A DNA stretch of 64,000 bases from Paraplanobispora takensis (GTDB lineage Bacteria > Actinomycetota > Actinomycetes > Streptosporangiales > Streptosporangiaceae): assembly GCF_016863195.1 (NCBI RefSeq), contig NZ_BOOK01000005.1, forward strand, positions 248,001-312,000, read 5' to 3'. The notes beneath the pieces were generated by a model, which worked only from the letters and a program-made list of their open reading frames with translations, did no database searches and was not told the DNA's origin. Below, piece by piece: positions 7,083-15,466 of the stretch. The position numbers and the translations under genes are program-made. Every line of letters starts with the position of its first letter. Position 1 is the stretch's first letter.

Positions 7083-8425
7083 GGCTCCCGAGCCGGGCGG
7101 CCTGGCCGATCGCCGCGTTCCTGGTGGGCTACCCCGTGTGGTGGCTGCTGGGCTTCGGCGGGCTGGCGGTGGTCCTCCTGGCTCCGCCGATGGCGGTCAT
7201 CCTGTGGCGCCGGCGGCCGATCAGGGTGCCGCGCGGCTTCGGGTTGTGGCTGCTGCTGCTGGCCGGATACCTCGTCAGCGCCGGCATGCTCGGCGAGATG
7301 CCGCCGGGCACCTACGGCGAGTTCGGCGCGGGCCGGATCATCGGCTACCTCATGCGCCTGTGCCTCTACGTCTCCCTGACGATCATGGTGCTCTACCTCG
7401 GCAACCTGAGCGCCGGGGAGCTCCCGCAGCTCGCGCTGGTGCGCATGCTCGGCGTGCTGTTCGTCACGACCGTCGCCGGCGGCCTGCTCGGCGTGTTCGC
7501 CCCGCACGTGGAGTTCACCTCCCCGGTGGAGCGGCTGCTGCCCGACTGGATCGGCGGCAACTCCTTCGTCCAGAACCTCATCCACCCCACCGCCGCCCAG
7601 ATGCAGAAGGTCCTCGGCCACGCCTCCCCGCGCCCCGAGGCCCCCTTCGAGTGGGCCAACGCCTGGGGCAGCAACCTGTCGGTGCTGCTGATCTGGTTCG
7701 TGGTCGGCTGGTGGGTGTACGGCGGGCCGCGCAGGCGCCCGGCCGTGGTCCCGATGCTCGCGCTGGCCGCCGTCCCGGCGGTCTACTCGCTCAACCGCGG
7801 CCTGTGGATCGGCCTGGGCGTCGCGGCCGCCTACCTGGTGCTCCGCCTGAACGCGCGCAGCCGCGTCATGGTCTGCTCGGCCGTCGCCGCCGGGGCGCTC
7901 GCCTTCTTCCTCAGCCCCCTGCAGCCGCTGGTCGCCAAGCGCCTGGACAACCCGCACAGCAACGACATCCGCTCCTTCACCGTGTCGGCCACCGTCGCCG
8001 CCGCGGGCACCTCGCCCTTCATCGGCTACGGCAACACGCGCAACGCGACGGGCAACCACAAGACGATCACCACCGGCAAGAGCGACTGGTGCGAAACCTG
8101 CGGTCACCCGCCACTGGGCAGCGACGGCCAGCTCTGGCACCTGATGATCACTCAGGGGTTCGTCGGCGCCGGGCTCTACGTCGCGTTCTTCGCCGGCGCG
8201 GTCCGCCGCCACTGGAGCGACCGTTCGCCGATCGGCATGGCCGGCGTCCTGGTGATGATCCTCACGCTTCTCTACATGTTCGTCTACGACGGGCTGGTCA
8301 CACCGCTCAGCCTCTATCTGATCTCATTCGCGCTGCTCTGGAGGAACACGCAGGATGAACGACGCACGAGTCCGTCTGCGCTACCTTCGCCAGACGATCA
8401 GTCTGTTGTTCCCCGGTCCGGGTGA
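7079..8425 (+). CDS. O-antigen polymerase/ligase-like membrane protein (Wzy/WaaL type)
   Basis: A 448-residue protein of roughly ten to twelve hydrophobic segments, with a large hydrophilic loop at about residues 150-200 and another carrying GNTRNATGNHKTITTGKSDWCETCGHPPLGSDGQLWHL near 320-360. The NRGLWIGLGVAAAYL segment and the late loop with H and W residues are typical of Wzy/O-antigen ligase proteins. It would polymerise or ligate lipid-linked repeat units on the outer face of the membrane. The GTG start at 7079 overlaps the Wzz stop as GTGA, and the 3' end overlaps the next gene by 71 bp, so the three are translationally coupled. Polymerase versus ligase cannot be decided from sequence. 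Confidence 0.72.
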   Translation: MRLPSRAAWPIAAFLVGYPVWWLLGFGGLAVVLLAPPMAVILWRRRPIRVPRGFGLWLLLLAGYLVSAGMLGEMPPGTYGEFGAGRIIGYLMRLCLYVSLTIMVLYLGNLSAGELPQLALVRMLGVLFVTTVAGGLLGVFAPHVEFTSPVERLLPDWIGGNSFVQNLIHPTAAQMQKVLGHASPRPEAPFEWANAWGSNLSVLLIWFVVGWWVYGGPRRRPAVVPMLALAAVPAVYSLNRGLWIGLGVAAAYLVLRLNARSRVMVCSAVAAGALAFFLSPLQPLVAKRLDNPHSNDIRSFTVSATVAAAGTSPFIGYGNTRNATGNHKTITTGKSDWCETCGHPPLGSDGQLWHLMITQGFVGAGLYVAFFAGAVRRHWSDRSPIGMAGVLVMILTLLYMFVYDGLVTPLSLYLISFALLWRNTQDERRTSPSALPSPDDQSVVPRSG

Positions 8426-9278
8426 GTCCCGCCCCTACAGCCTGCTCCCGCACCCGCTGCTGCCCCGCAGGCTCGCCCCGCGGGCGTGGTGGCACCCCTG
8501 CGGGAAGGTCATGGTCCCCTCCGGGCGGGACACCGTCGAGACCTATCTGAGCGAGGCTCTGGGCGTCCCGATCCGCGCGGTGCTGCACGTCCGCCCGGCC
8601 CGGCGGGTCAACCGCAAGCCCATCCTGGAGGCGCACGGCCCCGACGGCCTGGTCGCGTTCGCGAAGATCGGCGACACCGCCCGCACCCGCGAGCTCGTCG
8701 CCAACGAGGCGCGCACGCTCGACATGCTCGCCGGTGCGCCGCTGAAGACGGTCGTGCCGCCGGTCGTGCTGCACCACGGTTCCTGGCACGGCCTGTCGGT
8801 CCTCGCGCTGTCCCCGCTCCCGGTGCCCGACCGGGCCCGGCTCCGCGGCCGGCGCGGCGCGGTCCCGGCGGACCTGCTCACCGAGGCGATCCGCGAGATC
8901 AGCGCCGTCTCCGGAGATCGGTTCGCCTGGCACGGCGACCTGTGCCCGTGGAACATCGCGCGCGGTCCCGACGGGCGGCTGCTGGTGTGGGACTGGGAGC
9001 GGTTCGCCGTCGGGGTCCCGCTCGGCTTCGACGCCCTGCACCACTTCTTCCAGCGGGCCCTGCGCCGGATGAAGCCCGCCGTCGCGGCCCGGGCGTGCCT
9101 GGCGCAGGCGCTGCCGATCCTCGCCCCCTTCGGCCTGTCCGCCGCCGAGGCGCGGCTCACCGCGGTCCACTACCTGATCGTGCTGGCCGAGCGGCACGCC
9201 GCCGACGGCCACGAGCCGCTCGGCCCGCCCGCCCAGTGGCTCAGCCCCGTCGTCGACGGCCAGGAGGTCTTAACGTGA
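8355..9278 (+). CDS. APH-fold phosphotransferase in polysaccharide operon
   Basis: A 307-residue protein with the aminoglycoside phosphotransferase/choline-kinase fold. HGDLCPWN (193-200) is the catalytic loop with the base Asp196, and DWERF (213-217) supplies the metal-binding Asp. The N-terminal lobe has AFAKIGD as a likely nucleotide-binding lysine strand and NEARTLDML as the conserved helix. It lies between the polymerase and a sulfotransferase, overlapping both, so its substrate is more likely a sugar, lipid-linked intermediate or alcohol of this pathway than an antibiotic. The 71-bp overlap with the upstream gene is long; a downstream start would shorten it but would cut into the conserved region. 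Confidence 0.65.
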   Translation: MNDARVRLRYLRQTISLLFPGPGESRPYSLLPHPLLPRRLAPRAWWHPCGKVMVPSGRDTVETYLSEALGVPIRAVLHVRPARRVNRKPILEAHGPDGLVAFAKIGDTARTRELVANEARTLDMLAGAPLKTVVPPVVLHHGSWHGLSVLALSPLPVPDRARLRGRRGAVPADLLTEAIREISAVSGDRFAWHGDLCPWNIARGPDGRLLVWDWERFAVGVPLGFDALHHFFQRALRRMKPAVAARACLAQALPILAPFGLSAAEARLTAVHYLIVLAERHAADGHEPLGPPAQWLSPVVDGQEVLT

Positions 9279-10135
9279 CGCCCCCCGCACTGAAACGTTC
9301 CGCCCATGCCGTGTCGCTGACCGCGGGCCGCCTCACCGCGGGGGGCCGGATGCTGCCCTCCTTCCTGATCGTCGGGGCGCAGCGCTCGGGCACGACCTCG
9401 CTCTACCGGGCGCTCGCGCAGCACCCGCTGACGCTCAAGCCCGTCCTGCGCAAGGGCGTGCACTACTTCGACATGGCCTACCACCGCGGCATCTCCTGGT
9501 ACCGCGCCCACTTCCCGCTGACGGCCTCGGTCTCCCGGCTGTCACGGCGGCACGGCCGGCGGCCGCTGGCCTTCGAGTCGGCGCCCTACTACCTGTTCCA
9601 CCCGCTGGCCGCCGCCCGGATCGCCGAGGACCTGCCGGGGGTGAAGCTGATCGTGCTGGTACGCGACCCGGTCGAGCGCGCCTTCTCCGCCCACGCCCAC
9701 GAGCTGGCCCGCGGGTTCGAGACCGAGCCCTCCTTCGCCAGGGCCGTCGAGCTGGAGGAGGAGCGGCTGGCCGGGGCGGTGCGCGAGCTGGCCCGCTCCC
9801 CCCGGGCCGCCAGCCATTCCCACCGCCACCACGCCTACCTGGCCAGGGGCCGCTATGCCGAACAGCTCTCCCGGGTGGAGCGGCTGATCGGCCGCGACCG
9901 TGTCCTCGTCGTGGACAGCGGGAGGTTCTTCTCCCGCCCCGAGGCCGTCTACGACCGCGTACTGGAGTTCCTCGGCCTGCCGCACATCGGTGACCCGGTG
10001 TTCGAGCGCCACAACGCCCGCCCCCGGCCCGCGCCCATGCCCTCCTCCCTCCGCCGGGAGCTGAGCGAGCACTTCGAGCAGTCCGACACCCTGCTGACGC
10101 CATGGCTCGGCGCGGTCCCCTCCTGGCGACACTGA
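9275..10135 (+). CDS. PAPS-dependent sulfotransferase (first of three)
   Basis: A 286-residue sulfotransferase of the heparan-type (Sulfotransfer_1/3) fold. The 5'-phosphosulfate loop is VGAQRSGTTSLYRAL (about 33-47), and VLVRDPVERAFSAH (about 127-140) is the 3'-phosphate-binding segment; FESAPYYLFHP and the C-terminal LGLPH region fit the family. It would transfer sulfate from PAPS to a sugar hydroxyl. The start is GTG 9275, overlapping the kinase stop as GTGA and preceded by AGGAGGT at 9262-9268. A longer reading frame upstream in the same phase is a shadow of the kinase gene. Confidence 0.85.
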   Translation: MTPPALKRSAHAVSLTAGRLTAGGRMLPSFLIVGAQRSGTTSLYRALAQHPLTLKPVLRKGVHYFDMAYHRGISWYRAHFPLTASVSRLSRRHGRRPLAFESAPYYLFHPLAAARIAEDLPGVKLIVLVRDPVERAFSAHAHELARGFETEPSFARAVELEEERLAGAVRELARSPRAASHSHRHHAYLARGRYAEQLSRVERLIGRDRVLVVDSGRFFSRPEAVYDRVLEFLGLPHIGDPVFERHNARPRPAPMPSSLRRELSEHFEQSDTLLTPWLGAVPSWRH

Positions 10136-11559
10136 TCCCGCACCCAAGCCCCGTGCCGGCGCCCTCCCCATCCGTGCGACGCCCGCCCGGCGGGCTGGTC
10201 AGGCATGGGCTGGCGGGGCTGGCCGGGGCCGCGGTCTCCGGCGGCGCTCAGTTCCTCACCGTCGTGCTGCTCACCCGGTCCACCGGCCCGGAGACCGCGG
10301 GCACGTTCTTCACGGCGACCGCGCTGTGCCTGATGACCGCCGGGATCCTCCGGCTGGACACCGGCAACGCGCTGGTGCACTTCCTCTCCCGCCGGGCCGG
10401 TTCCCCGCAGACCGCCGCCTACCTGCGCGCCGCGCTCGTCCCGGTCCTCCTCCTCTCGGTGGTCGTCTCGATCACCATGGCCGTCATCGCGACCGCCGGA
10501 GGCCTCGTCCCGGCGGGCGCGTCCGGCGCCGTCCTCGTGACCGCCCTCGCGCTCCCCGTCGTCGTGTGCTCCGACATCCTGATCGCGGCGACCAGAGGGC
10601 TCGGCACGATGCGGCTCACGGCGCTCCTGGACGGCGCCCTGCGGCCGCTGGGCCAGCTGGTCCTCCTCGCCCTGGTGCTCTCGGCCGTCCCCGCAGACGT
10701 CTCCGCCTCCCCCGGTCCGGCCGCTCTGCTGGCGGCGTGGGCGCTGCCGTACCTGCCGGTTCTGCTGCCGGCCGCGTTCTGGCTGCGCCGCCGCTCCTCC
10801 GCCGAGCCTCCATCGGTACGGCGCGGCGCCGCCCGCGAGCTGTGGCGGCACATCTGGCCGAGGTCGGCGGCGGCGGCCGTACAGGCGGTGTTCCAGCGGC
10901 TGGACATCGTGATCGTCGCGGCGCTCGCCGGGCCCGCGGAGGCGGCCGTCTACACCGCCGCCACCCGCTTCAAGGTCGTGGGCCAGCTCGCCGGGCAGGG
11001 TCTGGCGCAGGCGGCGCAGCCGCGGCTGGTCCGCGCGTTGTCCGGAGGCGACCTGTCCCGGGCCCGCCGGCTCTACCAGACCACCACGGCCTGGCTGGTC
11101 CTGCTGACCTGGCCGATCTGGGCGGGCTACGCCGCGCTCGCGCCGTGGCTGCTCGGTCTGTTCGGCCACGGCGGGCGTGGCGGGGACTACACCGCGGGTG
11201 TCCCGGTCGCGCTCGTGCTGGCCGCCACCATGATGGTCGCCACCGCCTGCGGCATGGCCGATGTGGCCCTGACCGCCGCCGGGCACACCCGGGCCGGTCT
11301 GGTGAACCTGCTCACCGCCGTGGCCGTGACCGTGGCGCTGGACGTGGCGCTGATCCCCTCGCTCGGCACGCTCGGCGCGGCCCTCGGCTGGTCGGGGGGC
11401 GTGCTGACCAAGAACCTGCTGCCGCTGTGGCGGCTGCACCGCCGGTACGGCCTGCGCCCCTTCGGCCGCCACACCCTTCCCGCGTGCACGCCCTGGCGGC
11501 GGCACGGCGATGACGGCCCCGGCGCGGCCCTCCCCCTCGCGTTCAGGAGGTCTCGATGA
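10102..11559 (+). CDS. Wzx-like polysaccharide flippase
   Basis: A 485-residue polytopic membrane protein of the polysaccharide transport/MOP flippase type. After a basic N-terminal tail, GLAGLAGAAVSGGAQFLTVVLLTRSTGPETAGTFF is the characteristic first helix pair of Wzx proteins, and about twelve to fourteen hydrophobic helices follow. The central FQRLDIVIVAALAGPAEAAVYTAATRF segment is also typical. It would move undecaprenyl-linked repeat units to the outer face. The gene overlaps the sulfotransferase before it by 34 bp and the next one by ATGA. A start inside the first 25 codons is possible. Confidence 0.78.
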   Translation: MARRGPLLATLIPHPSPVPAPSPSVRRPPGGLVRHGLAGLAGAAVSGGAQFLTVVLLTRSTGPETAGTFFTATALCLMTAGILRLDTGNALVHFLSRRAGSPQTAAYLRAALVPVLLLSVVVSITMAVIATAGGLVPAGASGAVLVTALALPVVVCSDILIAATRGLGTMRLTALLDGALRPLGQLVLLALVLSAVPADVSASPGPAALLAAWALPYLPVLLPAAFWLRRRSSAEPPSVRRGAARELWRHIWPRSAAAAVQAVFQRLDIVIVAALAGPAEAAVYTAATRFKVVGQLAGQGLAQAAQPRLVRALSGGDLSRARRLYQTTTAWLVLLTWPIWAGYAALAPWLLGLFGHGGRGGDYTAGVPVALVLAATMMVATACGMADVALTAAGHTRAGLVNLLTAVAVTVALDVALIPSLGTLGAALGWSGGVLTKNLLPLWRLHRRYGLRPFGRHTLPACTPWRRHGDDGPGAALPLAFRRSR

Positions 11560-12458
11560 CGCCCGTACTGGTGACCGGCCTGCCCAGGAGCGGCACGAGC
11601 TGGGCCGGGAAGATGCTCGCGGCGAGCGGCGAGCTGGTCTACGTCAACGAGCCGCTCAACCCCTCGCACCGGCCCGGCCGCTCCCCCGGCGTGCTCGACG
11701 CCGAGGTCACCCACCGTTTCCAGTACATCAGCGCCGACGACGACGCGACCTGGCTGCGGGCCTTCACCGACACCGTGGCGCTGCGCTATCGCTTCCTGGC
11801 CGAGCTGCGCCGCAACCGCGCGCCGTACGATCTGGCCCGGATGGTCCGCTACGGCACCGCGTTCACCTTCGGGCGGCTGACCGGCCGCCGGGCGCTGCTC
11901 GACGACCCGTTCGCGCTGCTGTCGGCGGGCTGGTTCGCCGGGCGGCTGGGCTGCCGGGTGATCGTCATGGTCCGCGACCCGGTGGCGTTCGCCGGCAGCT
12001 GGCAGCGGCTCGGCTGGACGGTGTACTTCCACGAGCTGCTGGAGCAGCCCCTGCTGGTCCGCGACCATCCCCGGGTGGAGGAGCTGCGCCCCCTGGTGGG
12101 CTCCCAGGACCGCCTGGCCAAGGCCGCCGCGCTCTGGCGGGTCACCACCGCCGTCGCCGCCGACCTGGCCGCCCGGCATCCGGAGATCCTGCTGGTCTCC
12201 TACGAGGACCTGGCCACCGACCCCCTGACCGGCTTCCGCCGCCTGTACGACTGGGCGGGCCTGACCTGGACGCCCGCCGCCGAGTCCCGTATCTCCCGGG
12301 CCTGTACGGCTCCCGCCTCCTGCGGCCGCGGCTTCGCCTGGCACGGCCTGTCCCGCACGGCCTTCCGCCCCACGGACTCCCGCCGCGCCCTGGCCGAGGC
12401 GAGCTCCCGCCTGACCCCGGCCGAGGCCCGCCGGGTCCTGGAGCTGGCCCACGCCTGA
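11556..12458 (+). CDS. PAPS-dependent sulfotransferase (second of three)
   Basis: A 300-residue sulfotransferase, different in sequence from the one at 9275. TGLPRSGTSWAGKML (about 7-21) is the 5'-phosphosulfate loop and VIVMVRDPVAFAGSWQRL (about 135-152) the 3'-phosphate site; VSYEDLATDPLTGFRRLY is the usual late motif. The ATG overlaps the flippase stop (ATGA) with AGGAGGT just upstream, so it closes the rightward operon. HGLSRTAFRPTDSRRALAEA near the C terminus resembles the substrate loop of large sulfotransferases. The acceptor is unknown. Confidence 0.85.
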   Translation: MTPVLVTGLPRSGTSWAGKMLAASGELVYVNEPLNPSHRPGRSPGVLDAEVTHRFQYISADDDATWLRAFTDTVALRYRFLAELRRNRAPYDLARMVRYGTAFTFGRLTGRRALLDDPFALLSAGWFAGRLGCRVIVMVRDPVAFAGSWQRLGWTVYFHELLEQPLLVRDHPRVEELRPLVGSQDRLAKAAALWRVTTAVAADLAARHPEILLVSYEDLATDPLTGFRRLYDWAGLTWTPAAESRISRACTAPASCGRGFAWHGLSRTAFRPTDSRRALAEASSRLTPAEARRVLELAHA

Positions 12459-12471
12459 GTCTGTCCTCCCG

Positions 12472-12488
12472 GTCCTGCCCGGCAGGAC
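12472..12488. terminator. Hairpin between convergent sulfotransferase and WecG-like genes
   Basis: GTCCTGCC-C-GGCAGGAC is a near-perfect stem in the 34-bp gap between two convergent genes, only 4 bp from one stop codon. It could end transcription from both sides. There is no T-tract, as is usual in this group. Confidence 0.5.
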
Positions 12489-12492
12489 GGGC

Positions 12493-13452
12493 TCAGGAGA
12501 ACAACCGCCGGACGAGGCAGACGGTCAGGAGCCTGATCGCGAACGGCAGGTCCCCGGCCAGATAGCGGCGGGCCAGCCGGCCGGGCTCGCTGTAGAGCCG
12601 GAACAGCCACTCCAGCCCGGCGCGCCGCATCCACCTCGGGGCCCGGCGCACCGCGCCCGCGGCGAAGGAGATGGCCGAGCCGCAGCCGACGAACCAGGTG
12701 CCGGGCATGTCCTCACGCAGCGCCGCGATGAGGCGGTCCTGTTTGGGGAAGCCGAGGCCGACGAAGACCAGGCGGGGAGCGGCGGCCAGCACCGCCTCCT
12801 TGACCTCGGCGAAGGCGTCGGGGCAGTCCTCGAATCCGTACGGCGGGGCGTCGACCCCGGCGACGATCAGCGCGGGGTTGCGGGCGATGAGCCGGCCCGC
12901 CGCCTGCCGGGCCACGCCCGGGGGCCCGCCCAGCAGATAGATCGGGTGGCGGTAGAAGGCCGCCGCCTCCGACAGGGACCAGATCAGGTCGGCGCCGGTG
13001 ACCCGGCCGGGGACCGGGGTGCGCAGCAGCCTGGCCGCCCACACCAGCGGCATGCCGTCGGCGACCGCGAGGTCGGCCCCCTCGACGAGCTCGCGCAGGG
13101 CGGCGTCGCGGGAGACGGCCCGGCTGATGTCGACGTTCGGGGTGACGATGTGGCCGCCCTCGCCGCGTTTCAGCGCGGCCACGACGTGATCGACGACCTC
13201 GCTCTCGGTCATCGGGTCGATCGCGACCCCCGCCACGCGCACCCGGCGGCGCAGCCGCCTGCGGGTGGCCTTGTCCGGCCGCGACCGTGGCCGCTGCCGC
13301 GGGACCGGCGGTGAGGGCATCGGCGGTGACGGCGGTGTCAGCGATGCCGCCGGCGCCGCGGTGGAGTCGTGTCCGGTGACCCGCATCTTGCGGACGAGGA
13401 GCTGGGAGCGGGCGCCGACGGCGGTGAGGCCGCGGCCGATCTCCGCCCGCAT
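12493..13452 (-). CDS. WecG/TagA/CpsF-family glycosyltransferase (GT26)
   Basis: A 319-residue GT26 enzyme. Its signature segments are all present: HIVTPNVDISRAV, LAVADGMPLVWAARLL, VTGADL, IYLLGGPPGVA and LVFVGLGFPKQDRL, with the basic, amphipathic C-terminal tail (RMRRAGLEWLFRLYSEPGRLARRYL) that binds membranes in this family. Family members add ManNAc or a related sugar to a prenyl-diphosphate-linked first sugar. The start at 13452 overlaps the GT2 stop as ATGA; the frame is open further upstream, but that part is a shadow of the GT2 gene. The N-terminal 70 residues are Pro/Arg-rich and less conserved. Confidence 0.85.
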   Translation of the reverse strand: MRAEIGRGLTAVGARSQLLVRKMRVTGHDSTAAPAASLTPPSPPMPSPPVPRQRPRSRPDKATRRRLRRRVRVAGVAIDPMTESEVVDHVVAALKRGEGGHIVTPNVDISRAVSRDAALRELVEGADLAVADGMPLVWAARLLRTPVPGRVTGADLIWSLSEAAAFYRHPIYLLGGPPGVARQAAGRLIARNPALIVAGVDAPPYGFEDCPDAFAEVKEAVLAAAPRLVFVGLGFPKQDRLIAALREDMPGTWFVGCGSAISFAAGAVRRAPRWMRRAGLEWLFRLYSEPGRLARRYLAGDLPFAIRLLTVCLVRRLFS

Positions 13453-14393
13453 CAGATGCCGTGTCCGTAGTGGTGCAGCCGGGTGAGCACGACGCCCGCC
13501 GGCAGCAGACCCACGGCCACGACCAGGGCCAGCGGCGTCCGGGGTTCGGCGAGCCTGGTGGTCAGCGCCCGCCAGGCCCAGCGGCCCGCCTCGCGGCGGT
13601 GGCCGAGCGCCGCGTGGTGGAAGGCGAGCTGGCCGTAGATCCGGCCCGCGCCGCGCGGGTCGGCGGCCAGGCCGGGGTGGCGGGCGAGCATCCACTCCAG
13701 CCCGGCGATCCGGTCGGCCCAGCGCGTCGCGTAGGCCGAGCCTCCCCAGCCGACGCGGACCAGGGGGCGGTCGACGTGCACGATCGGGTGGCGGCCCGCG
13801 GCGCGCAGCGCCAGGTCCCAGTCCTCGTTCTGGCCGCCGGGGGCGCTCTCGTCCACCCACAGCGACCCCCGGCGGAACAGGAACGTCGAGGAGTGGACCA
13901 TCATCATGCGCGAGCGCACGAGGTGGCCGTGGGTGACCCGGTCGGTGCCCGCCAGGCGGGGGGTGCGGCGGGAGCCGTACTCGACCTCGATGGCGCAGCT
14001 GGCGAACTCCGCCGCCGGCTCGGCCTCCAGCTCGGCGATCTGGGCGCTCAGCTTGCCCGGCAGCCACCGGTCGTCGTCGTCGCAGAAGGCCACCAGGTCG
14101 GTGTCCAGGGCGGCGATCCCGGTGTTGCGCGCGCCCGGCAGGCCGGGGCTGAGCCGGTTGGCCAGGACGCGGACCCGGCGCGGCGCCGGAGTCTCCTCAC
14201 GCACCGCCATCGCCAGGCCGGCCAGGAGGTCGGCCACCTGGTCGGCCACCGGGGCCGGGTCCTCGCCGTCGACGACGATGACGATCTCGACCGGGCCGGG
14301 ATGGTCCTGCGCCATCGCGGAGCGCGTGGCCGTGCGCAGTTGCCCGGGCCGACGGCCTCGCGTGGGGATGACCACACCCACCGACGGACTCAC
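13452..14393 (-). CDS. Family 2 glycosyltransferase of the polysaccharide locus
   Basis: A 313-residue GT-A fold enzyme. VGVVIPTRGRRPGQLRTATRSA is the opening strand and IVIVVDGED the nucleotide-sugar region; LPGARNTGI and LVAFCDDDDRWLPGKL carry the DxD-type metal site, and GQNEDWDLALR carries the late ED acidic motif. The C-terminal end has a hydrophobic helix (PLALVVAVGLLPAGVVL). GTG 14393 overlaps the preceding sulfotransferase stop as GTGA and has GGGAGG five bases upstream; the earlier start at 14486 would lie deep within the sulfotransferase. It is one of only two non-priming glycosyltransferases in the locus, which suggests a short repeat unit unless others lie elsewhere. Confidence 0.85.
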   Translation of the reverse strand: MSPSVGVVIPTRGRRPGQLRTATRSAMAQDHPGPVEIVIVVDGEDPAPVADQVADLLAGLAMAVREETPAPRRVRVLANRLSPGLPGARNTGIAALDTDLVAFCDDDDRWLPGKLSAQIAELEAEPAAEFASCAIEVEYGSRRTPRLAGTDRVTHGHLVRSRMMMVHSSTFLFRRGSLWVDESAPGGQNEDWDLALRAAGRHPIVHVDRPLVRVGWGGSAYATRWADRIAGLEWMLARHPGLAADPRGAGRIYGQLAFHHAALGHRREAGRWAWRALTTRLAEPRTPLALVVAVGLLPAGVVLTRLHHYGHGI

Positions 14394-15385
14394 ATGAGCC
14401 TCCCGCAGTAGTCGTATCTGATCATGAGTGGCCAGGTCAGTGCGGTGACCAGGCGCCGGTGACGTGGCGGCGCGGCGGCGCGCCATCCGTCGTCGCGGGT
14501 CAGCTCGATGCGGCCGACCCTGAAACGCATGGGATTGCCCGAGGCGGTGTGCGCCGTCGACAGCTCGGCCTCCCCCTCGCCGAGGAAGTCCAGGCGCGGG
14601 TGCACGCCGAGCCCGGCGACCAGGCGCCTGAGCGTCCGGGAGGGATCGGCCAGCAGGTCCTCGTAGCGGACCCGGGTGACCGGGATGCCCCGCCGCGCCA
14701 GCAGTTCGAGGCCGAGGTTCTGCACCAGCCAGTGCAACGAGGTGCGGGCGGGCGACCAGTGGGTCATCGGGGCACCGTCCTCGGGGCGGGCGACCCGCCG
14801 CTGCCAGGAGTGCGCGACCGCGCGGGGGTCGCGCACGACGTGCACGACGTGCACGTCGGCCCCGGCCGCCGCCAGGCAGAAGGCCAGGGAGGCGTGTTTG
14901 CTGGAGTCGACGACGACCTGACAGCCGGCGACCTCGCCGGCCGCGGCGTAGAGGCGGCGGTGGGCGGCGACGTATTCGCCCAGCTCGGTGATCATCTCGC
15001 GCTGCCGCGCGCCGGTGCCCGGCTCAGTCGTCACCGGCGGCCACGCCCCGAACCCGGCCCCCTCCCGGTCCAGCAGGCGCGCCAGCGCGGGGATGTGGCG
15101 GGTGCGGTCGACCCGGTCCCGGAGAGTGAGCATCCGCCCGGCCCGCTCGGTGGACCATCCGCCGAACGCCCGCTCGCCGACCGCCCGCCAGAACGGGCAC
15201 GCGCCGAACGGCGCACCGCATCCGCAGGCCTCGTCGGCCAGCACGCCGCGGGTCCAGAGGTGAACCACCTCACCCAGCGCGACGACACCGGGGACCTCGC
15301 CCAGAAGGCGCTCCAGCAGGGTGGTTCCGCTGCGGCCCAGCCCTCCCAGGAAGACGACCCGGACAGGAGGGGGACTGGTAGGCAC
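14390..15385 (-). CDS. PAPS-dependent sulfotransferase (third of three), cysteine-rich subtype
   Basis: A 331-residue sulfotransferase starting the leftward GT operon. The 5'-phosphosulfate loop is LGGLGRSGTTLLERLL (about 13-28), the 3'-phosphate segment is VHVVRDPRAVAHSWQRR (about 181-197), and VVVDSSKHA precedes it as in related enzymes. A cysteine cluster CGCGAPFGACPFW (about 54-66) sets it apart from the other two and recurs in one bacterial sulfotransferase subgroup. VRYEDLLADPSRTLRRL is the usual late motif. It begins at ATG 15385 about 45 nt downstream of a good promoter. Confidence 0.85.
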   Translation of the reverse strand: MPTSPPPVRVVFLGGLGRSGTTLLERLLGEVPGVVALGEVVHLWTRGVLADEACGCGAPFGACPFWRAVGERAFGGWSTERAGRMLTLRDRVDRTRHIPALARLLDREGAGFGAWPPVTTEPGTGARQREMITELGEYVAAHRRLYAAAGEVAGCQVVVDSSKHASLAFCLAAAGADVHVVHVVRDPRAVAHSWQRRVARPEDGAPMTHWSPARTSLHWLVQNLGLELLARRGIPVTRVRYEDLLADPSRTLRRLVAGLGVHPRLDFLGEGEAELSTAHTASGNPMRFRVGRIELTRDDGWRAAAPPRHRRLVTALTWPLMIRYDYCGRLM

Positions 15386-15436
15386 AGGTGCGAATCCTCA
15401 CCGCGATGGATACGGAACGTGCCGACATTAGCGCGG

Positions 15437-15466
15437 AGAGTAACCTCAGAGTTAGCGAACAGTCAA
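15437..15466 (-). promoter_or_regulatory. Promoter for the leftward sulfotransferase-GT2-WecG operon
   Basis: On the minus strand TTGACT (15466-15461) and TACTCT (15442-15437) are spaced 18 bp, a close match to housekeeping sigma promoters of actinomycetes (TTGACN, TANNNT). The expected transcript start near 15430 gives a leader of about 45 nt before ATG 15385. Confidence 0.55.

Noticed and set aside
8355-9278. Aminoglycoside resistance gene
   Set aside because: It has the APH fold, but the motifs are shared by many sugar, choline and lipid kinases, and the gene is translationally coupled within a polysaccharide operon.
8486-10135. 549-codon fusion of kinase and sulfotransferase
   Set aside because: The first 263 codons are a second frame of the kinase gene; GTG 9275 with AGGAGGT upstream is the true sulfotransferase start.
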